A DNA stretch of 64,000 bases from Chiridota heheva (GCA_020152595.1 JAIGNY010001587.1:2040001-2104000), one strand, 5' to 3'; shown: positions 21,471 to 32,642, counted from the first letter of the stretch. Notes: generated from the sequence alone by a model not told the origin. Translations and numbers: made by a program.

Positions 21471-22305
21471 CCTACTCCCTTTGAAAAGGTCTTACAACAA
21501 ATTCCGCTCCTTATAAATCTTCAGCTCCCAAATGCATCCAACTTTTTTCCACACATTCTCAGTTGTTTAAATTGCATCTTGAATTTCCGCACAACTCTTC
21601 TAAGAAAACTTCCTAATACTTTATCAGTTTCCTGTTAATACATAGAATATAATAGTTCTAGAAGTGCACCTAGTTCTAGCAGTGCACCCTCTAATTTTAG
21701 TTCAATAAAATGTAATGTTTGTCAAGTTTCATTTGTACATGGAAAAGCTGTTAAAACAATCTACACATTTTTCTTGGAACAATTACAGTGCCTAAATCAT
21801 TTGAGATTGCTGTATTTACTACAATCTTGGACAAAACTGTTAGAACATTATTCAAAGTTATAATGAGGTACACATTTATTGTTATATTTCTTGATTATTT
21901 CCTTCCTTGATTTTTAACTCGCCACCCCCTCCAATGTTGGATTGTTTTGAGTTTTGTTTGGGACAAACAAAACATTAACAATGGCCAAGACCATAATCCC
22001 CCACACTCAGGCAGAATAAAAACAAATGCAAGGTATTGAAAAATGTTGTCCGACTTTGTGGTGGAAATGTTTAACCCTGTGTTCCCCGGCCCTCCTCCCC
22101 ACTTTGTAAAAAAGAATAACGGCTGTGACAATGGTCAACATTAAATGGTGCGAGGAGGGTGGGAAGGGGAGGGGCTTAGTAATGTTAAAACCAATAGCAA
22201 GAGGGGGGAGGCTAATCAACTAAGAAAAATTGCTCCTTGCACCCTCTTCCATCCCTTTCCCTAGATGTGATGTCACATTTCAGTCGCTAATTTGAATACG
22301 TCCTC

Positions 22306-22420
22306 GACGAAATAAGATTTCTAAATAGTTATTTCACTATTTTGTTTCCTTAAATGACCTCTTTCATTTAAGTTGAACTTTATTGACTAACTGAACTATT
22401 CTTTCAAAAAGATATACAAT
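22306..22420. repeat. Single arm of the 31-kb/56-kb foldback MITE family
   Basis: The sequence AAATAAGATTTCTAAATAG, then TTCACTATTTTGTTTCCTTA and GACCTCTTTCATTTAAGTTG, then CTAACTGAACTATTCTTT, matches the outer right arm of the elements at 30940-31467 and 56563-57137. Only one arm is present, so the copy is truncated or recombined. Confidence 0.6.
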
Positions 22421-22802
22421 CTGTTATAATGGTGCTCCTAACCCCTGTTTATTCTCTATGCATAAAAATGGATGACAGGCAACCATTCAAATCAATTTAC
22501 TTCCAGTCACTTTTGTTTCCCATACTGGCTCTTTCATATCCATAATTCCACTGTTTGAAGACTGTGGAATATAACTGTGGACCATGTATATAATAAACCC
22601 ACAAGGTAAGCAGTCTTATATCACTAACAAGTACCGTTAATGGCTAGGGTACTTCAGTGCCTTCTGATATCATTTTATTGAAAGTTTAGAAACATTTACT
22701 AACAAACCTCAGATAAGAAGCTCAGATAAGATCACCTCAAAATTACACGATGGACAAAATGTTACGGCGATATCCGGTATTTGTGATGAAGTTAAAGTAA
22801 AC

Positions 22803-22865
22803 TAAATCCATCCCTCGGATATCTCGTCTCAAGATATCCATCCCTCGGATATCTCGTCTCAAGAT
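22803..22865 (+). repeat. Exact 30-bp duplication
   Basis: The 30-mer ATCCATCCCTCGGATATCTC followed by GTCTCAAGAT is present twice head to tail without mismatch. Each unit holds the palindrome GGATATC. Confidence 0.9.
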
Positions 22866-23139
22866 AATTGCTGACCTGTCACCAATAAATCTGATGCAAA
22901 CGAATTAAAATTAATTACCAACACGTCACTTATTGATTATCACCGCGTCACTTAAGTGGTACTTGATTGGTTTGTTGGTGAGTGTGCACATATTTCAACC
23001 AATCAGACATGTTGGATTGTACCGTACTGTTATTTCCACGTCAGCACTATATCTGGCCTTTGAATCACTGCCAAATCTCTTTCCATTGTTCAAAGGAAAA
23101 AGGTATTGTCTCATACATACTTCCAGAAATGAAACGCCG

Positions 23140-23310
23140 CTGTGCTGGGAATGTCACTTTTGCTTTTCAATTTTCCTTTTTCATTCCGAGGCTATGATAA
23201 CTCATGAAGGTCCATATGTTTAGTCCGACGGACGTGTGATCGATAACATCACAGATTTCTCGCGATGAAATGGGAAATTAAAAGTGACGTTCTCCAGCAC
23301 GGTGGTGTTC
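23140..23310. mobile_element. Small foldback MITE, GTCACTTTTGCTTTTCAATTTTCC family
   Basis: The left arm TGTCACTTTTGCTTTTCAAT and the right arm GGGAAATTAAAAGTGACGTT are inverted. In between is ATCGATAACATCACAGATTT. It aligns in layout with 43555-43755, where the arms are better preserved, and both are followed by a CCAGCACGG motif and GATACCTTT. Non-coding. Confidence 0.6.
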
Positions 23311-23395
23311 TAAATGTATTTATGTAACGATACCTTTTGTTTACCCAAGCATCCATAAGAGAATGTTCTTATCAAAATTAAAACCTTTGACTACA

Positions 23396-24572
23396 GTTAG
23401 TAACCAGAACCAAAAGGTTTTGTGGTTACAATGCTTTTTTTTCTTCCTCATAAGCTGATTGATTTGCAAAATTTGTTTTATTCTATTTCAGGAATTTGTC
23501 AGTAAGACCCGCCTACTCATCAATATTAATTATATTATTATTAATATGTGACATCACTACAACATTAGAACATATGTACAGACCATGACATATCTGTGTA
23601 CGACATATGGCATAAATTTGATCTACCATTCATGAGATACACTTTGGTGTTTACATCTTTAGCACTTTTGCACTGAGTTACGCCTACCATGCATATTAAT
23701 GGCATGTTGAAAACATAAGCATGTACACAATAACCAACAATGTTATCATGTCCAATATAATGCAAAATGGACATACACTTGCCTATTTATCACTTTTTCA
23801 AAATTTTCAATTATGTCCCACCCACACATTAATATGCATGATATCACCACCAAAAACATTAGGGCACATCTGCAGACCATGATCATAGTTTGAGATATCA
23901 TGTTTACAAGTTTTTTGTTTACAAAACCATATTAAGTCCCGCCCACTACACATAATGATTTTTTATACAATGAACATATACAGACTAGCTTACATCATTT
24001 TTAGGACAAACATGAAACAAAACAGATATGTGATTGTCAAAATAACAGCATTGCAAGTTTTCTATATTAAGCCCCGCCTACTATATAATATGCATGACAT
24101 CACCATCACAAACAATAGGGCACATTTACAGATCATGGGTTATCTGTGTACCAAATATTGCATGAATCCAGTTCTTGAGATACCGTGTTTACAAGCTCTT
24201 TTCAGCAAAATCATATTAAGTACCGCCCACTAAGCACATTAATTAAATTCAATGGGTTTACATCATAAACATGTTCACACTGTCTAACATTATAACTATG
24301 CCAAATATGAGACAAAACAGACATTTGGTTGTTAAAATATGAAGATTTCAAGATTTTACATAAAGCCCCGCCTATCATTAGTATGCATAACATTACCACC
24401 AAAAACAATAGGGCACATCTACGGACCATGGGTTATCTGTGTACCACATACCACATGAATACAGTGTATCGTTCTTGAGATATTGCGTTTACAAGCTGGC
24501 CATCACATACACATGCACACATACATACCCCATCATGACCGCATAGGTTCCGGATGCTATTGCATCGGAACC
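23396..24572 (+). repeat. 305-bp repeat family, most complete copy (about 1.17 kb)
   Basis: It begins GTAACCAGAACCAAAAGG/TTTTGTGGTT with a poly-T tract, as at 10045. It then has about three monomers with CCGCCTACT, ATTAATATGCATGATATCAC, ACAATAGGGCACAT and GAGATACCGTGTTTACAAGC. It ends in GGCCATCACATACACATGCA and a hairpin, GGTTCCGGATGC-TATT-GCATCGGAACC. A conserved 5' end, conserved 3' hairpin and internal tandem monomers suggest a mobile, non-coding unit rather than a simple satellite. No enzyme is encoded. Confidence 0.7.
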
Positions 24573-25497
24573 AAAAATGTATCAACAGATCTTTGAAGTC
24601 ATGTCTTCATTTATTAGGCTGCAAATAAGTGGTAACAGCATGGATTTCCAAATCCCCCTCTCTCCACCGAAAATAAATAAATAAAATAATAACAATACAA
24701 AATTGGAGAAGCAGATTTTTTTTTTTTTTCCACTTATGAAATCTAAACTACAAGTTTATTTTCCAACAGTGTTATTTATTGTATACATCAGTCAATTCAT
24801 CTTATTTTCTTAACCGCCACACCTCTGATCACCAATTTCCAAGTTTGTCTTGACCTTATAAACAAACCTCATCAATTCAAATGATTGTGAATAAGACTTT
24901 TTAGTCTTTCTCTAGAAAAACAAACAAAAGACCTTTTTTACTTTAGAATGAAAGCAGTGTTCAATAATTTATTTTTATTCCATTTTTAAACCATTAGACA
25001 CACTGCATCCATCATTGCTGCTTCATTTATTAACATATCAAAACATCATAAATAAAGAGAGAGCTCTTCTGTTTCTTTACAAGTTAAAATTAAAGTTTTA
25101 GATATTTCAAGTAGTGAGGATTCTAGTGTCCAAATTTTAGGGTTTGTGAGATAGGCTTGCCTAGATTGATTTTATTTCATTTTCTGAATGTTTCAGGTAT
25201 GCTGAATCCAAAAATGCAGGCTTTCATTTTTCTCAACATCGTCATGGAGGGAAAATTGAAATAAAAAATGCTGCCATTTTTCATAGAAAAATGACCATAA
25301 CTTTCTTATTATAGCAGCTATAGGCATGATTTTAGTGGCTTACCCTATGTTTTCAATACCAGCTAAGCCATTGGTAATATTGCCATCAAACATAAATGGA
25401 GGCCATATTGAATTTCAAGATGGCCGCCATATCTTTTTATATCAAAATCTCACTATAAATCGTTCTAAATGTTATTTGTTGCATAGATACTTAAAAC
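24573..25497. other. Gene-free stretch
   Basis: AT-rich sequence with a poly-T run near 24716-24730 and no recognised element. The words GAGGCCATATTGAATTTCAA and GATGGCCGCCATATCTT near 25395-25435 form a short inverted pair. Confidence 0.4.
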
Positions 25498-25779
25498 CTA
25501 TATCTTGCTGTAGTCTTTGTTAGGTTCATTTTCACACTGGTATTGTGTTTGTGCAAGCTTCATTGGACAAAGACGCATATTCAGTGCCTGCTTGTACTTA
25601 ATATTTAGTTCTGGTGGATTAGTTGCAAATGTATCTGGTATACATAGTGGTGTGTTAATTGTATCATCAATGTCGTTGTTGCTGTTATCTTTCTGGCATA
25701 TGGCCATAAGTGTTCCATGGAGGGTGTCCAGGAGGCGAATGCCCTGGAAGCTCTCGCAAAATTGACATTTCAAGGGCAA
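25498..25779 (-). CDS. Unrecognised 93-codon open frame with spaced cysteines (doubtful)
   Basis: The minus-strand frame begins MPLKCQFCESF and continues with an acidic/Asn-rich stretch (NSNNDIDDTIN), then CIPDTF, NMRLCPM and YQCEN. Six cysteines, mixed polar composition and the lack of low complexity make it look more protein-like than its neighbours. I do not recognise the family. It could be a transposon exon, since its first ten codons overlap the left unit of the 25740-26110 duplication. There is no promoter, splice or partner evidence, so the call is tentative. Confidence 0.25.
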   Translation of the reverse strand: MPLKCQFCESFQGIRLLDTLHGTLMAICQKDNSNNDIDDTINTPLCIPDTFATNPPELNIKYKQALNMRLCPMKLAQTQYQCENEPNKDYSKI

Positions 25780-26110
25780 AAAAGTATGTCACAACGCATA
25801 GTAAGAAGGTGTATTATACAAGTCAAAATTCATGTCAAAGAGAGCTATGATACACCATATACAAGACACAAAAACAAAGCGCTCGACTTGTCAGCGTGGG
25901 GTCCAGGGTCCCGCTTAAGTGCCCCTGGTGAGGTCCAGGGATAAAGCCCCAGTAGGGGTTCAGAGGGCGAAGACCTCGGGAGTGCTCACAAAATTGACAT
26001 TTCAAGGGCAAAAACGAATGTCATAACGCATAGTAGGAAGGTGTATTATACAAGGCAATTCATGTCAAAGAGAGCTATGATACACCATATACAAAACACA
26101 AAATCATGAC
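25740..26110 (+). repeat. Duplicated segment, spacing about 240 bp
   Basis: The stretch CAAAATTGACATTTCAAGGG then ATGTCACAACGCATAGTAAG, AAGGTGTATTATACAAG and AGAGAGCTATGATACACCAT occurs at 25757-25870 and again at 25990-26100 with a few substitutions and small deletions. Between the copies lies a GGTCCAGGG-type GC-rich cluster (25895-25980), related to those at 13190 and 32760. Confidence 0.8.
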
Positions 26111-26524
26111 AACACATAATGTGGAAATATGTTTGATTGTTTGTTTGCACATGGTTAGGTTTATCGTCACTCTTTAATAAATATGGGTTGTCTAAAAGAA
26201 AGGTTTTCAATAATTTACCACAAACTTGTGTAAATGTTGTCAAACTTTTAAAATGAGCCTGTTTTGTATCACGTGCACCCCGACACCCCCTCTCTTTCTC
26301 TCTGCGCCCTCTCTCTCCCTGTGTCTTAGTTCATGTATTTAAATACAAAATCGCAGAAATGTTTAATATATTATTACCGAAGAACCTTTTTTCTGAGAAA
26401 GTGACCTTTTAAAATCTGAAAACATGATAAGCACCTGGAGTGTCAAAGCTTATTAAACTGACAGCACCAATCTGAACCAACAGATTAAAATCTGAAATGA
26501 TGGACTAAAATATTGGGGGAGGGG
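26111..26524. other. Gene-free stretch
   Basis: AT-rich with a CT-rich tract (CCCCCTCTCTTTCTCTCTGC) near 26285-26320. No element recognised. Confidence 0.45.
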
Positions 26525-26937
26525 GTGGGCGATTTCTCCCTCTCCCCCTGGTTACGCCACTGGTAACAGTGTTATTTGCTTGGGAACCCAAGCAATAGTA
26601 ATTTTGATCAGACCTATGACGGCATGGCGATCGCCCCCTCTCCCCCTGGCGATGCCACTGGTATTAAACAGTGTTATTTGCTTGGAAACCCAAGCAATAT
26701 TAATTTTGATCAGACCTATGACGGCATGGCGATCGCCCCCTCTCCCCCTGGCGATGCCACTGGTATTAAACAGTGTTATTTGCTTGGAAACCCAAGCAAT
26801 AGTAATTTTGATCAGACCTATGACGGCATGGCGATCGCCCCCTCTTCCCCTGGCTACGCCACTGATATTAAACAGTGTTATTTGCTTGGAAACCCAAGCA
26901 ATAGTAATTTTGATCAGGGCTATGAGGGCATATGCAC
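26525..26937 (+). repeat. 102-bp tandem repeat, about four units
   Basis: Units run from ACAGTGTTATTTGCTTGGAA through CCAAGCAATAGTAATTTTGA, TCAGACCTATGACGGCATGG and CGATCGCCCCCTCTCCCCCT to GCCACTGGTATTAA. Because 102 is 34 codons, two frames stay open for 128 and 162 codons, repeating GNPSNSNFDQTYDGMAIAPS in one. The first partial unit reads CCCCCTGGTTACGCCACTGG, a typical hAT terminal word, so the array probably arose from amplification of a transposon edge. Not a gene. Confidence 0.9.
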
Positions 26938-27411
26938 CCTCGTTACCCTCCTGTTATTGTGATGAATTAATTCCTTGTGTCATGTACTCCAGCCCGGAGC
27001 AATGGTTCCATTATCACCCCTGCCTCTCATCCACATCTTCCATCCCTCATCTCAGAAAGAAACTCTGAAAAAGGATTATTTTAAAAACTTTAAAAACACA
27101 TGTTTTAAATAAAACTATGTAACCCTAACAGTTTAGTCAAATTTCATCAAAAGGTCCCTTGAAGATCAGGATAACAATAGTTTGATTAGTCTTTTAAAAA
27201 TAAAGAAAGAAGGAAAATGATAATTTTTTACCATCTTCTTTTAAACTCTTGGAAAGCATTCAAAATGGCCCCTTGCAGTCAGATTTGACCCAGTTTTCTA
27301 TGCTACAAAGATATCAAAAGGATTGTAGGCTCTGTTCTCACTAGCTCCAGATCATGATAACCTGCCAATACATCAGCTCAATGATTGTAGAATAAAGAAT
27401 GCTATGTATTC
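26938..27411. other. Gene-free stretch
   Basis: No coding sequence or repeat recognised, apart from GATCATGATAACCTGCCAAT-like words near 27350 that resemble 30790-30900. Confidence 0.4.
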
Positions 27412-27597
27412 TCACTTAAGCGTGAGCTCAGGATCAGACCCGCTGCAGACAATCTGATTGCTTAAATGGACTGTTTAAACCACATAGTTGGGTTATTGAA
27501 AAACCTGCTCAATGTAAACGAGCAGGCTAACTGTTTGCACGCAACAAATAAGGTGTAACAGGATATTACGTAACCAAATTGATCATAGATCACTGAT

Positions 27598-28450
27598 CTG
27601 CATTCACAGATCACTGATCTGCGTTCACAGATCTGCGTTCACAGATCACTGATCTGCGTTCACAGATCACTGATCTGCGTTCACAGATCTGCGTTCACAG
27701 ATCACTGATCTGCGTTCACAGATCACTGATCTGCGTTCACAGATCACTGATCTGCGTTCACATATCACTGATCTGCGTTCACAGATCACTGATCTGCGTT
27801 CACAGATCACTGATCTGCGTTCACAGATCACTGATCTGCGTTCACAGATCACTGATCTGCGTTCACAGATCACTGATCGTTCACAGATCACTGATCTGCG
27901 TTCATAGATCACTGATTTGCGTTCACAGATCACTGATCTGCGTTCACTGATCTGCGTTCACAGATCACTGATCTGCGTTCACAGATTTGCGTTCACAGAT
28001 CACTGATCTGCGTTCACAGATCATTGATCTGCTTTCACAGATCATTGATCTGCTTTCACAGATCACTGATCTGCTTTCACAGATCACTGATCTGCGTTCA
28101 CTGATCTGCGTTAACAGATCACTGATCTGCGTTCACAGATCTGCGTTCACAGATCACTGATCTGCGTTCATAGATCACTGATTTGCGTTCACAGATCACT
28201 GATCTGCGTTCACTGATCTGCGTTCACAGATCACTGATCTGCGTTCACAGATTTGCGTTCACAGATCACTGATCTGCGTTCACAGATCATTGATCTGCTT
28301 TCACAGATCATTGATCTGCTTTCACAGATCACTGATCTGCGTTCACTGATCTGCGTTCACTGATCTGCGTTAACAGATCACTGATCTGCGTTCACAGATC
28401 TGCATTCACAGATCACTAATCTGGGTTCACAGATCACTGATCTGCGTTCA
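27598..28450. repeat. 21-bp hairpin minisatellite, unit TGATCTGCGTTCACAGATCAC
   Basis: About 40 units span 850 bp. Each unit holds 7-bp inverted arms, TGATCTG and CAGATCA, around CGTTCA, so every unit can fold into its own hairpin and carries two GATC sites. Variants include shortened units lacking one arm (GTTCACTGATCTGCG), a CTTTC variant around 28025-28085 and again around 28300-28330, and CATAGATC. Recurrence of the same variant order indicates higher-order block duplication of roughly 230-250 bp. The minus frame 27667-27933 repeats seven residues (VICERRS) and is an artefact. Confidence 0.95.
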
Positions 28451-28582
28451 CAAGGTTGGCATTAACGACAAATTTGTCATATATTACGCTATGGCTGAAG
28501 TTTCTTACGACACATGTTGTACCTGCGTCGTAAAATTTAGATAGCATGTGAAATCTTACGGCAGAGCTTTTCATTAACTTAA

Positions 28583-30288
28583 GGCAAGGTATCCACTCAA
28601 TTTCTATATTCTGAACTAAAGCATCCACAAAGATGATATTTGGATACTAGAAAGGTTATGCAAAAAGAATTTTTTTTATAATGACATTGACCTCATTCAT
28701 GCATATTAGTGAGGTCAATCAAAATGGCCGTTATTCCAAAAGTGGATTATTTCAAATTCATATAACTCAAAAAGTACAAGGGGTAGGTCCATGAAATTTG
28801 CTACAGATATGAAAGAAAGCTGTATAAATGAATTAGACTACAATGGTGTACAAACATGACAAATATTTCAAGTTATGGTTAATTTTGTTTCGTAATCATA
28901 AAAAATGTAAAAAAATTGTACCTCATTAAATATTCAGGACCATTTTTCTCAAAAAGTAAGTATAGGGGTACCTTAATTGTAGCGGAGGATGTTTAGATAT
29001 GGAAATTAAAGATGTATGCCAAATTTCATGCTAATGGGATGAAAAATGAAGGAGTAGTTTATTTTCAAAGATGTCTTTCCAAAGAAAATTCAATTCCGAG
29101 AAAACGGCAAAAACGTTGTGCACACGTAAGTCAAAAGAGTTGCATGTCACATTTACATCCTTTCCGTCACAAAATTCCCTGTTAAAATGCCCCTGCTTCA
29201 TACAAATTGCCTTCCTGTACAGCCAGTGCTTGTTCTGTTGTCTTTTTCTTGATAGATTTAGCTTTTCTCTCCTCTTTTTGCTTTGTAGAAGACTGTTTTT
29301 CTGCCTTTTTTATCCGACGATCATCGCAATTTTTCAAAAACTTTCGAGTATGAAATCCCGGCTCAATTCCCATTTAAAAAAAAACTTGAACTTCAGCCAA
29401 GTCACCATCATTAAAAGAAATCCTTTCCTTCCATAACATAAAGGACATGGAAATGAACTAACAAAAGAATTAAAAAGTTCAACATCCACAATCCTTTTCC
29501 CTGTTATTTCTGCAAATGTTGGGCTTTCTGAATCTAACTTGGACTTTCTTATTTTTTCAAAAGATGTTGAAATACCAGAAGTTTCAGTTGAAGCTTTAGA
29601 GTCTGTTGATTTAGCCCCAGTGCTGGGATTCTCCCCACTATCTTGTTTTCCTTACTTTTATTGGTCCTGTAAACCTATTTCCAAGAAACTTTCTCCTTTT
29701 CCTGGGCATTTTAGCAAAAAAAAAAAACTTCACTTATTTCAATACTAAACAATACTTATGATGCAGTTAGTCACAATTACAAATGAGATAACAGCTGATG
29801 TGAGAGAGTGTTTCTACTATAAAATAAACAAACAAAACCCTCTACTGTCACTCAATTATCTTTGATCCAAACTAGACATGATGTGGCTAAAAATAAAGAT
29901 TGATGCATTTATAAATCCTGCTTTGACCAGGGAGTTGTCATTTGATATCATTGGTATAGGTCTAGGAGAAATAACTGTGAAAACAGAGGCTTTTTCCTTG
30001 TATTTAAAGCTGTATGTTGGTGTTTAGATGATGAAAATTGGTTGAGTAAAAGTGGAAATATTCAATTTTATGTATTTTGAGTGTAAAAATGCCGCAAAAT
30101 TTGGTGAAAAATGTATTTTCGGAGTTTCTTTTTCCTTTTTTGACTCTAATTTTTATACATTTCTAAGAGGAGTTGACTATCACAACCTATATAAATTAAA
30201 AGAAGAGATATCATACTTTCAAATAGAATTAAAAAGAAAAAAATGGATTTCTGACCCATTTTGACCAAAATTGAGTGAATACCTTGCC
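28583..30288 (-). mobile_element. Internally deleted Kolobok/Mutator-like DNA transposon, TTAA-flanked (1706 bp)
   Basis: TTAA flanks both sides (28579-28582 and 30289-30292). The termini are GGCAAGGTATCCACTCAATT and, reverse complemented, GGCAAGGTATTCACTCAATT, a TIR with one mismatch in 20. On the minus strand there are N- and C-terminal pieces of a transposase-like protein (29182-29709) with the catalytic middle missing. Between the coding remains and the ends lies about 0.5 kb of AT-rich non-coding sequence on each side. TTAA targeting is known for Kolobok and piggyBac; the protein ends fit the former group better. It is non-autonomous as it stands. Confidence 0.8.
29182..29709 (-). pseudogene. 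Transposase remnant: N-terminus and C-terminus joined by an internal deletion
   Basis: The minus strand starts MPRKRRKFLGNRFTG at 29709. After a frameshift it continues through a Ser/Lys-rich linker to ITGKRIVDVELFNSF and CPLC, a zinc-finger-like N-terminal segment seen in large invertebrate Mutator-like/Kolobok transposases. The family-typical C-terminal region follows at once: FNDGDLAEVQVF, GIEPGFHTRKFL, a basic KKAEKQSS helix and the terminal EGNLYEAGAF at the stop near 29182. A full protein of this family is several hundred residues long; here the whole catalytic core is gone. At least two frame breaks are present, one at a poly-A run near 29375-29384. A plus-strand frame at 29071-29436 is a shadow. 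Family name rests on remembered motif layout. Confidence 0.65.
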
Positions 30289-30292
30289 TTAA

Positions 30293-30939
30293 ATAAAAAT
30301 CATGAAAATCTCACCTCTCTGATGCTTTTGAAAATTTTATTTAACACAAAAATGATTTTACATTACCCAGAAATCAAATCAAAATGACACAACTAACGGC
30401 TGAATGATTCAACATGTCCGTACAAGCACTGAACATAAACACATACAGGCTAGTATATATATTCAGTATATACGTGTACACTGCACATGAAAGTTTTTAT
30501 GTTGTTTTAAATGCAGGCTGTCAATTGTCAATGATATGCTAGGATTCTGCTTTCATTCACTTTAGCAAGGCAGGCCTACACAAGTGTGTGTTAACAATAC
30601 TTGCAAGCTTCGCTAACGCACAGTTCCCTGTACATTACGCAGTGCCCTGTACATACGACGGCAAATTTACAAAATACGCCGAAAATCAAAGGGTTGTCAT
30701 AACCAAATACGCCAGACAAGAAAATATAATGCAACCTCTGTGCGTTCACATGTTTTGAGAATCTCTTGGATGGATCTGATTACCTGGCTCCTGATCATGA
30801 TCCTACTCTTGACTAGGATTCAGATCAATGACAGCAATCTGATCCAATGAGCATTCTCACAGTAAAAGATTGGCAATCTGATCAACTGTACTGGGTTTGA
30901 TCACAAGCTCGTATTCAAGTGAGATCATGGTTGTAAACG
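30293..30939. other. Gene-free stretch with GATC-rich words
   Basis: No coding sequence. GATCTGATTACCTGG, CTGATCATGATCC and CAATCTGATCAACTG words at 30775-30910 resemble the ends of the 298-612 family. Confidence 0.45.
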
Positions 30940-31467
30940 CAAAAAGTTCAAGGGTGAGGCAAGTCACCTTATATGAAAGAGGACTTCAAAAGAAACAAAA
31001 TAGTGAAGAAAGCATCTCATTCCGGTAAGGAGATATCAAAGTTTACAGTTTGGTATCATTTGTATAGAAATGACTGAAATCAGACTAGTTGTGATGTCAT
31101 AGTCTCAAAATTCCTCTCAAAGTCTTTACATATTCCATCATATTTTGTCCTGCAATTTTGTGGCTTATAAACCATGGGATATTTCGAAAAAGTAGTAAAA
31201 CTGGATCTAGGAAGGGTATCTATAATATACCACCTGAACAAAGTATGAAGAAAAATAACTTTCTTTAAAATACATGAACATTTTGAGGAATCTGAGGCTG
31301 TGACTTTACAGCTAGTCTGATTTCAGTCATTTCTACAGATATGATACCAAATTTTAAACTTAAATATCTTCTTAACGGAATAAGATTTTTGAATGCACCA
31401 TTTCGTTTCTTCTGAAGTCCTCTTTCATATAAGATGAACTTGTTTGACCCCTAAACTGATCCTTTTA
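30940..31467. mobile_element. Foldback MITE with long TIRs (about 130-150 bp), copy A
   Basis: The left arm (ATGAAAGAGGACTTCAAAAG ... GAAATGACTGAAATCAGACTAG) is mirrored by the right arm (CTAGTCTGATTTCAGTCATT ... CTTCTGAAGTCCTCTTTCAT). Arms of about 130-150 bp flank a unique centre of about 190 bp (GATGTCATAGTCTCAAAATT ... GAGGCTGTGACTTTACAG). The outer ends are related to AAAAGGATCAGTTTAGGGGT. The same element is present at 56563-57137, with one arm at 22306-22420. No coding frame; superfamily undetermined. Confidence 0.8.
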
Positions 31468-32642
31468 AGTAAACTCGCATTTAAGCAAGCGTCATCAAAA
31501 CCCATCAATCATTTCTTCAGACACTCATCATAATTTCAGTACTGATATCTTCAGTGTTTATCTTTGATAAAGACACTAAGGCCTCTCTAAGAGGTAAAAT
31601 AATTTTGTGTTTATCATGCAGGCAGCTAATTGAAAGCTAATTTCAAGCACACATGTAAACTTGGAATTACTACGTTAAAACTATATAGCAATTGAAATAT
31701 TGGTTCATAGCATATGGACATGTGAGGCAACATAGATTGCTATAAGGACCATCCTAGTAGCAAAAGGATTCCTAATTCATTACACATTTTGACCATTCTA
31801 CAAAACTTTGAAATCTCAAGCATCAATTTGTGTATTTTATGTGAATTTTGTGATGTATTGCAACACTATAGTATTTTCGTTTGTAAATCCGTTTTTTAAA
31901 ATATCTCTAATGTACTGAAGCGGTGCAGCAAATTCTGACCAAAAGTTTTAGAGTTTTTGCCATGTGTCCCAATACAATTTTTAGCAGCAATAGAATTCCC
32001 CATTACATGAAGCAATATCTTTCCTGCGGAGAAATGGTCCATCAATTATTCAGTTAATGCACACATCATCTCAGGCATATGATACACAACTATTTTTATC
32101 ACCAGTTTAAAAACAAACCTCCCACTAAGACATCTAACATGGATGAGTGATTTCAATCACAAAAGTGCCCTGATTATTTAGTTTTGGCTTTGTGTAATCT
32201 TATACACACACTGAACTTGTCTGTGGCGTGCATAATTGACAAATAAACAATCGTTGTTTAGAGTGAAAACACAATACACTGAACAGGAAGCCAGGTTGGT
32301 ACTTGCCATACCTGAGTTTTCAGGATTAACTTGGGTGTCGGGTGTGGGTAGGCTCATAGAGAAACTTTTTAGCATGCTTTTCAGTGACTAAGATTTAGGA
32401 AGAAATTGAAGAAATACAGATTTGAGCTGTTCTTCTGGTCATACATAACACATTTTGCATGAATTAAAAACTGATCAAACTTTGATCAGCCACAACGCAA
32501 AATCTAAAGCGCAATTTTCAAGAGATTTCAATCCTTTCAATCGATATAGAAATCGCTATATTGTTCATAAACCTTTAAAACCACTCAAATCTGAGCAGAT
32601 CATTTTGAAAAACACTATTTCAATTTTTGAGCCATAGCTGAC
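31468..32642. other. Gene-free stretch; ACTGATCAAACTTTGATCAG palindrome near 32470
   Basis: AT-rich with no coding evidence. The palindromic word CTGATCAAACTTTGATCAGC near 32471 is mirrored by GCTGATCAAAGTTTGATCAA at 33989, on the far side of the inserted hAT element. The two may be ends of an older element into which the hAT landed. Confidence 0.45.

Larger units (their letters stand above)
27412..30918. mobile_element. Possible TIR-bounded composite containing the GATC array and a TTAA transposon
   Basis: The left end CTCACTTAAGCGTGAGCTCA then GGATCAGA and the right end, reverse complemented, CTCACTTGAATACGAGCTTG then TGATCA are similar. They resemble the terminal motif of 298-612 (ACTTGAG..GGAGCT..GATCAGA). 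If real, the 21-bp array and the 1.7-kb element at 28583-30288 both lie inside one larger insertion. No target duplication was established. Confidence 0.35.

Noticed and set aside
26576..27068. 128- and 162-codon frames with repeating peptide units
   Set aside because: A 102-bp tandem array, period divisible by 3, keeps frames open.
27598..28450. CRISPR-like array of short repeats
   Set aside because: There are no unique spacers; units are contiguous 21-mers in a eukaryotic genome without cas genes.
29071..29436. 121-codon plus-strand frame
   Set aside because: Antisense shadow of the transposase C-terminal remnant.
30052..30264. 70-codon frame ending in KRKKWISDPF
   Set aside because: It lies in the terminal non-coding region of the TTAA-flanked transposon, opposite to its gene.
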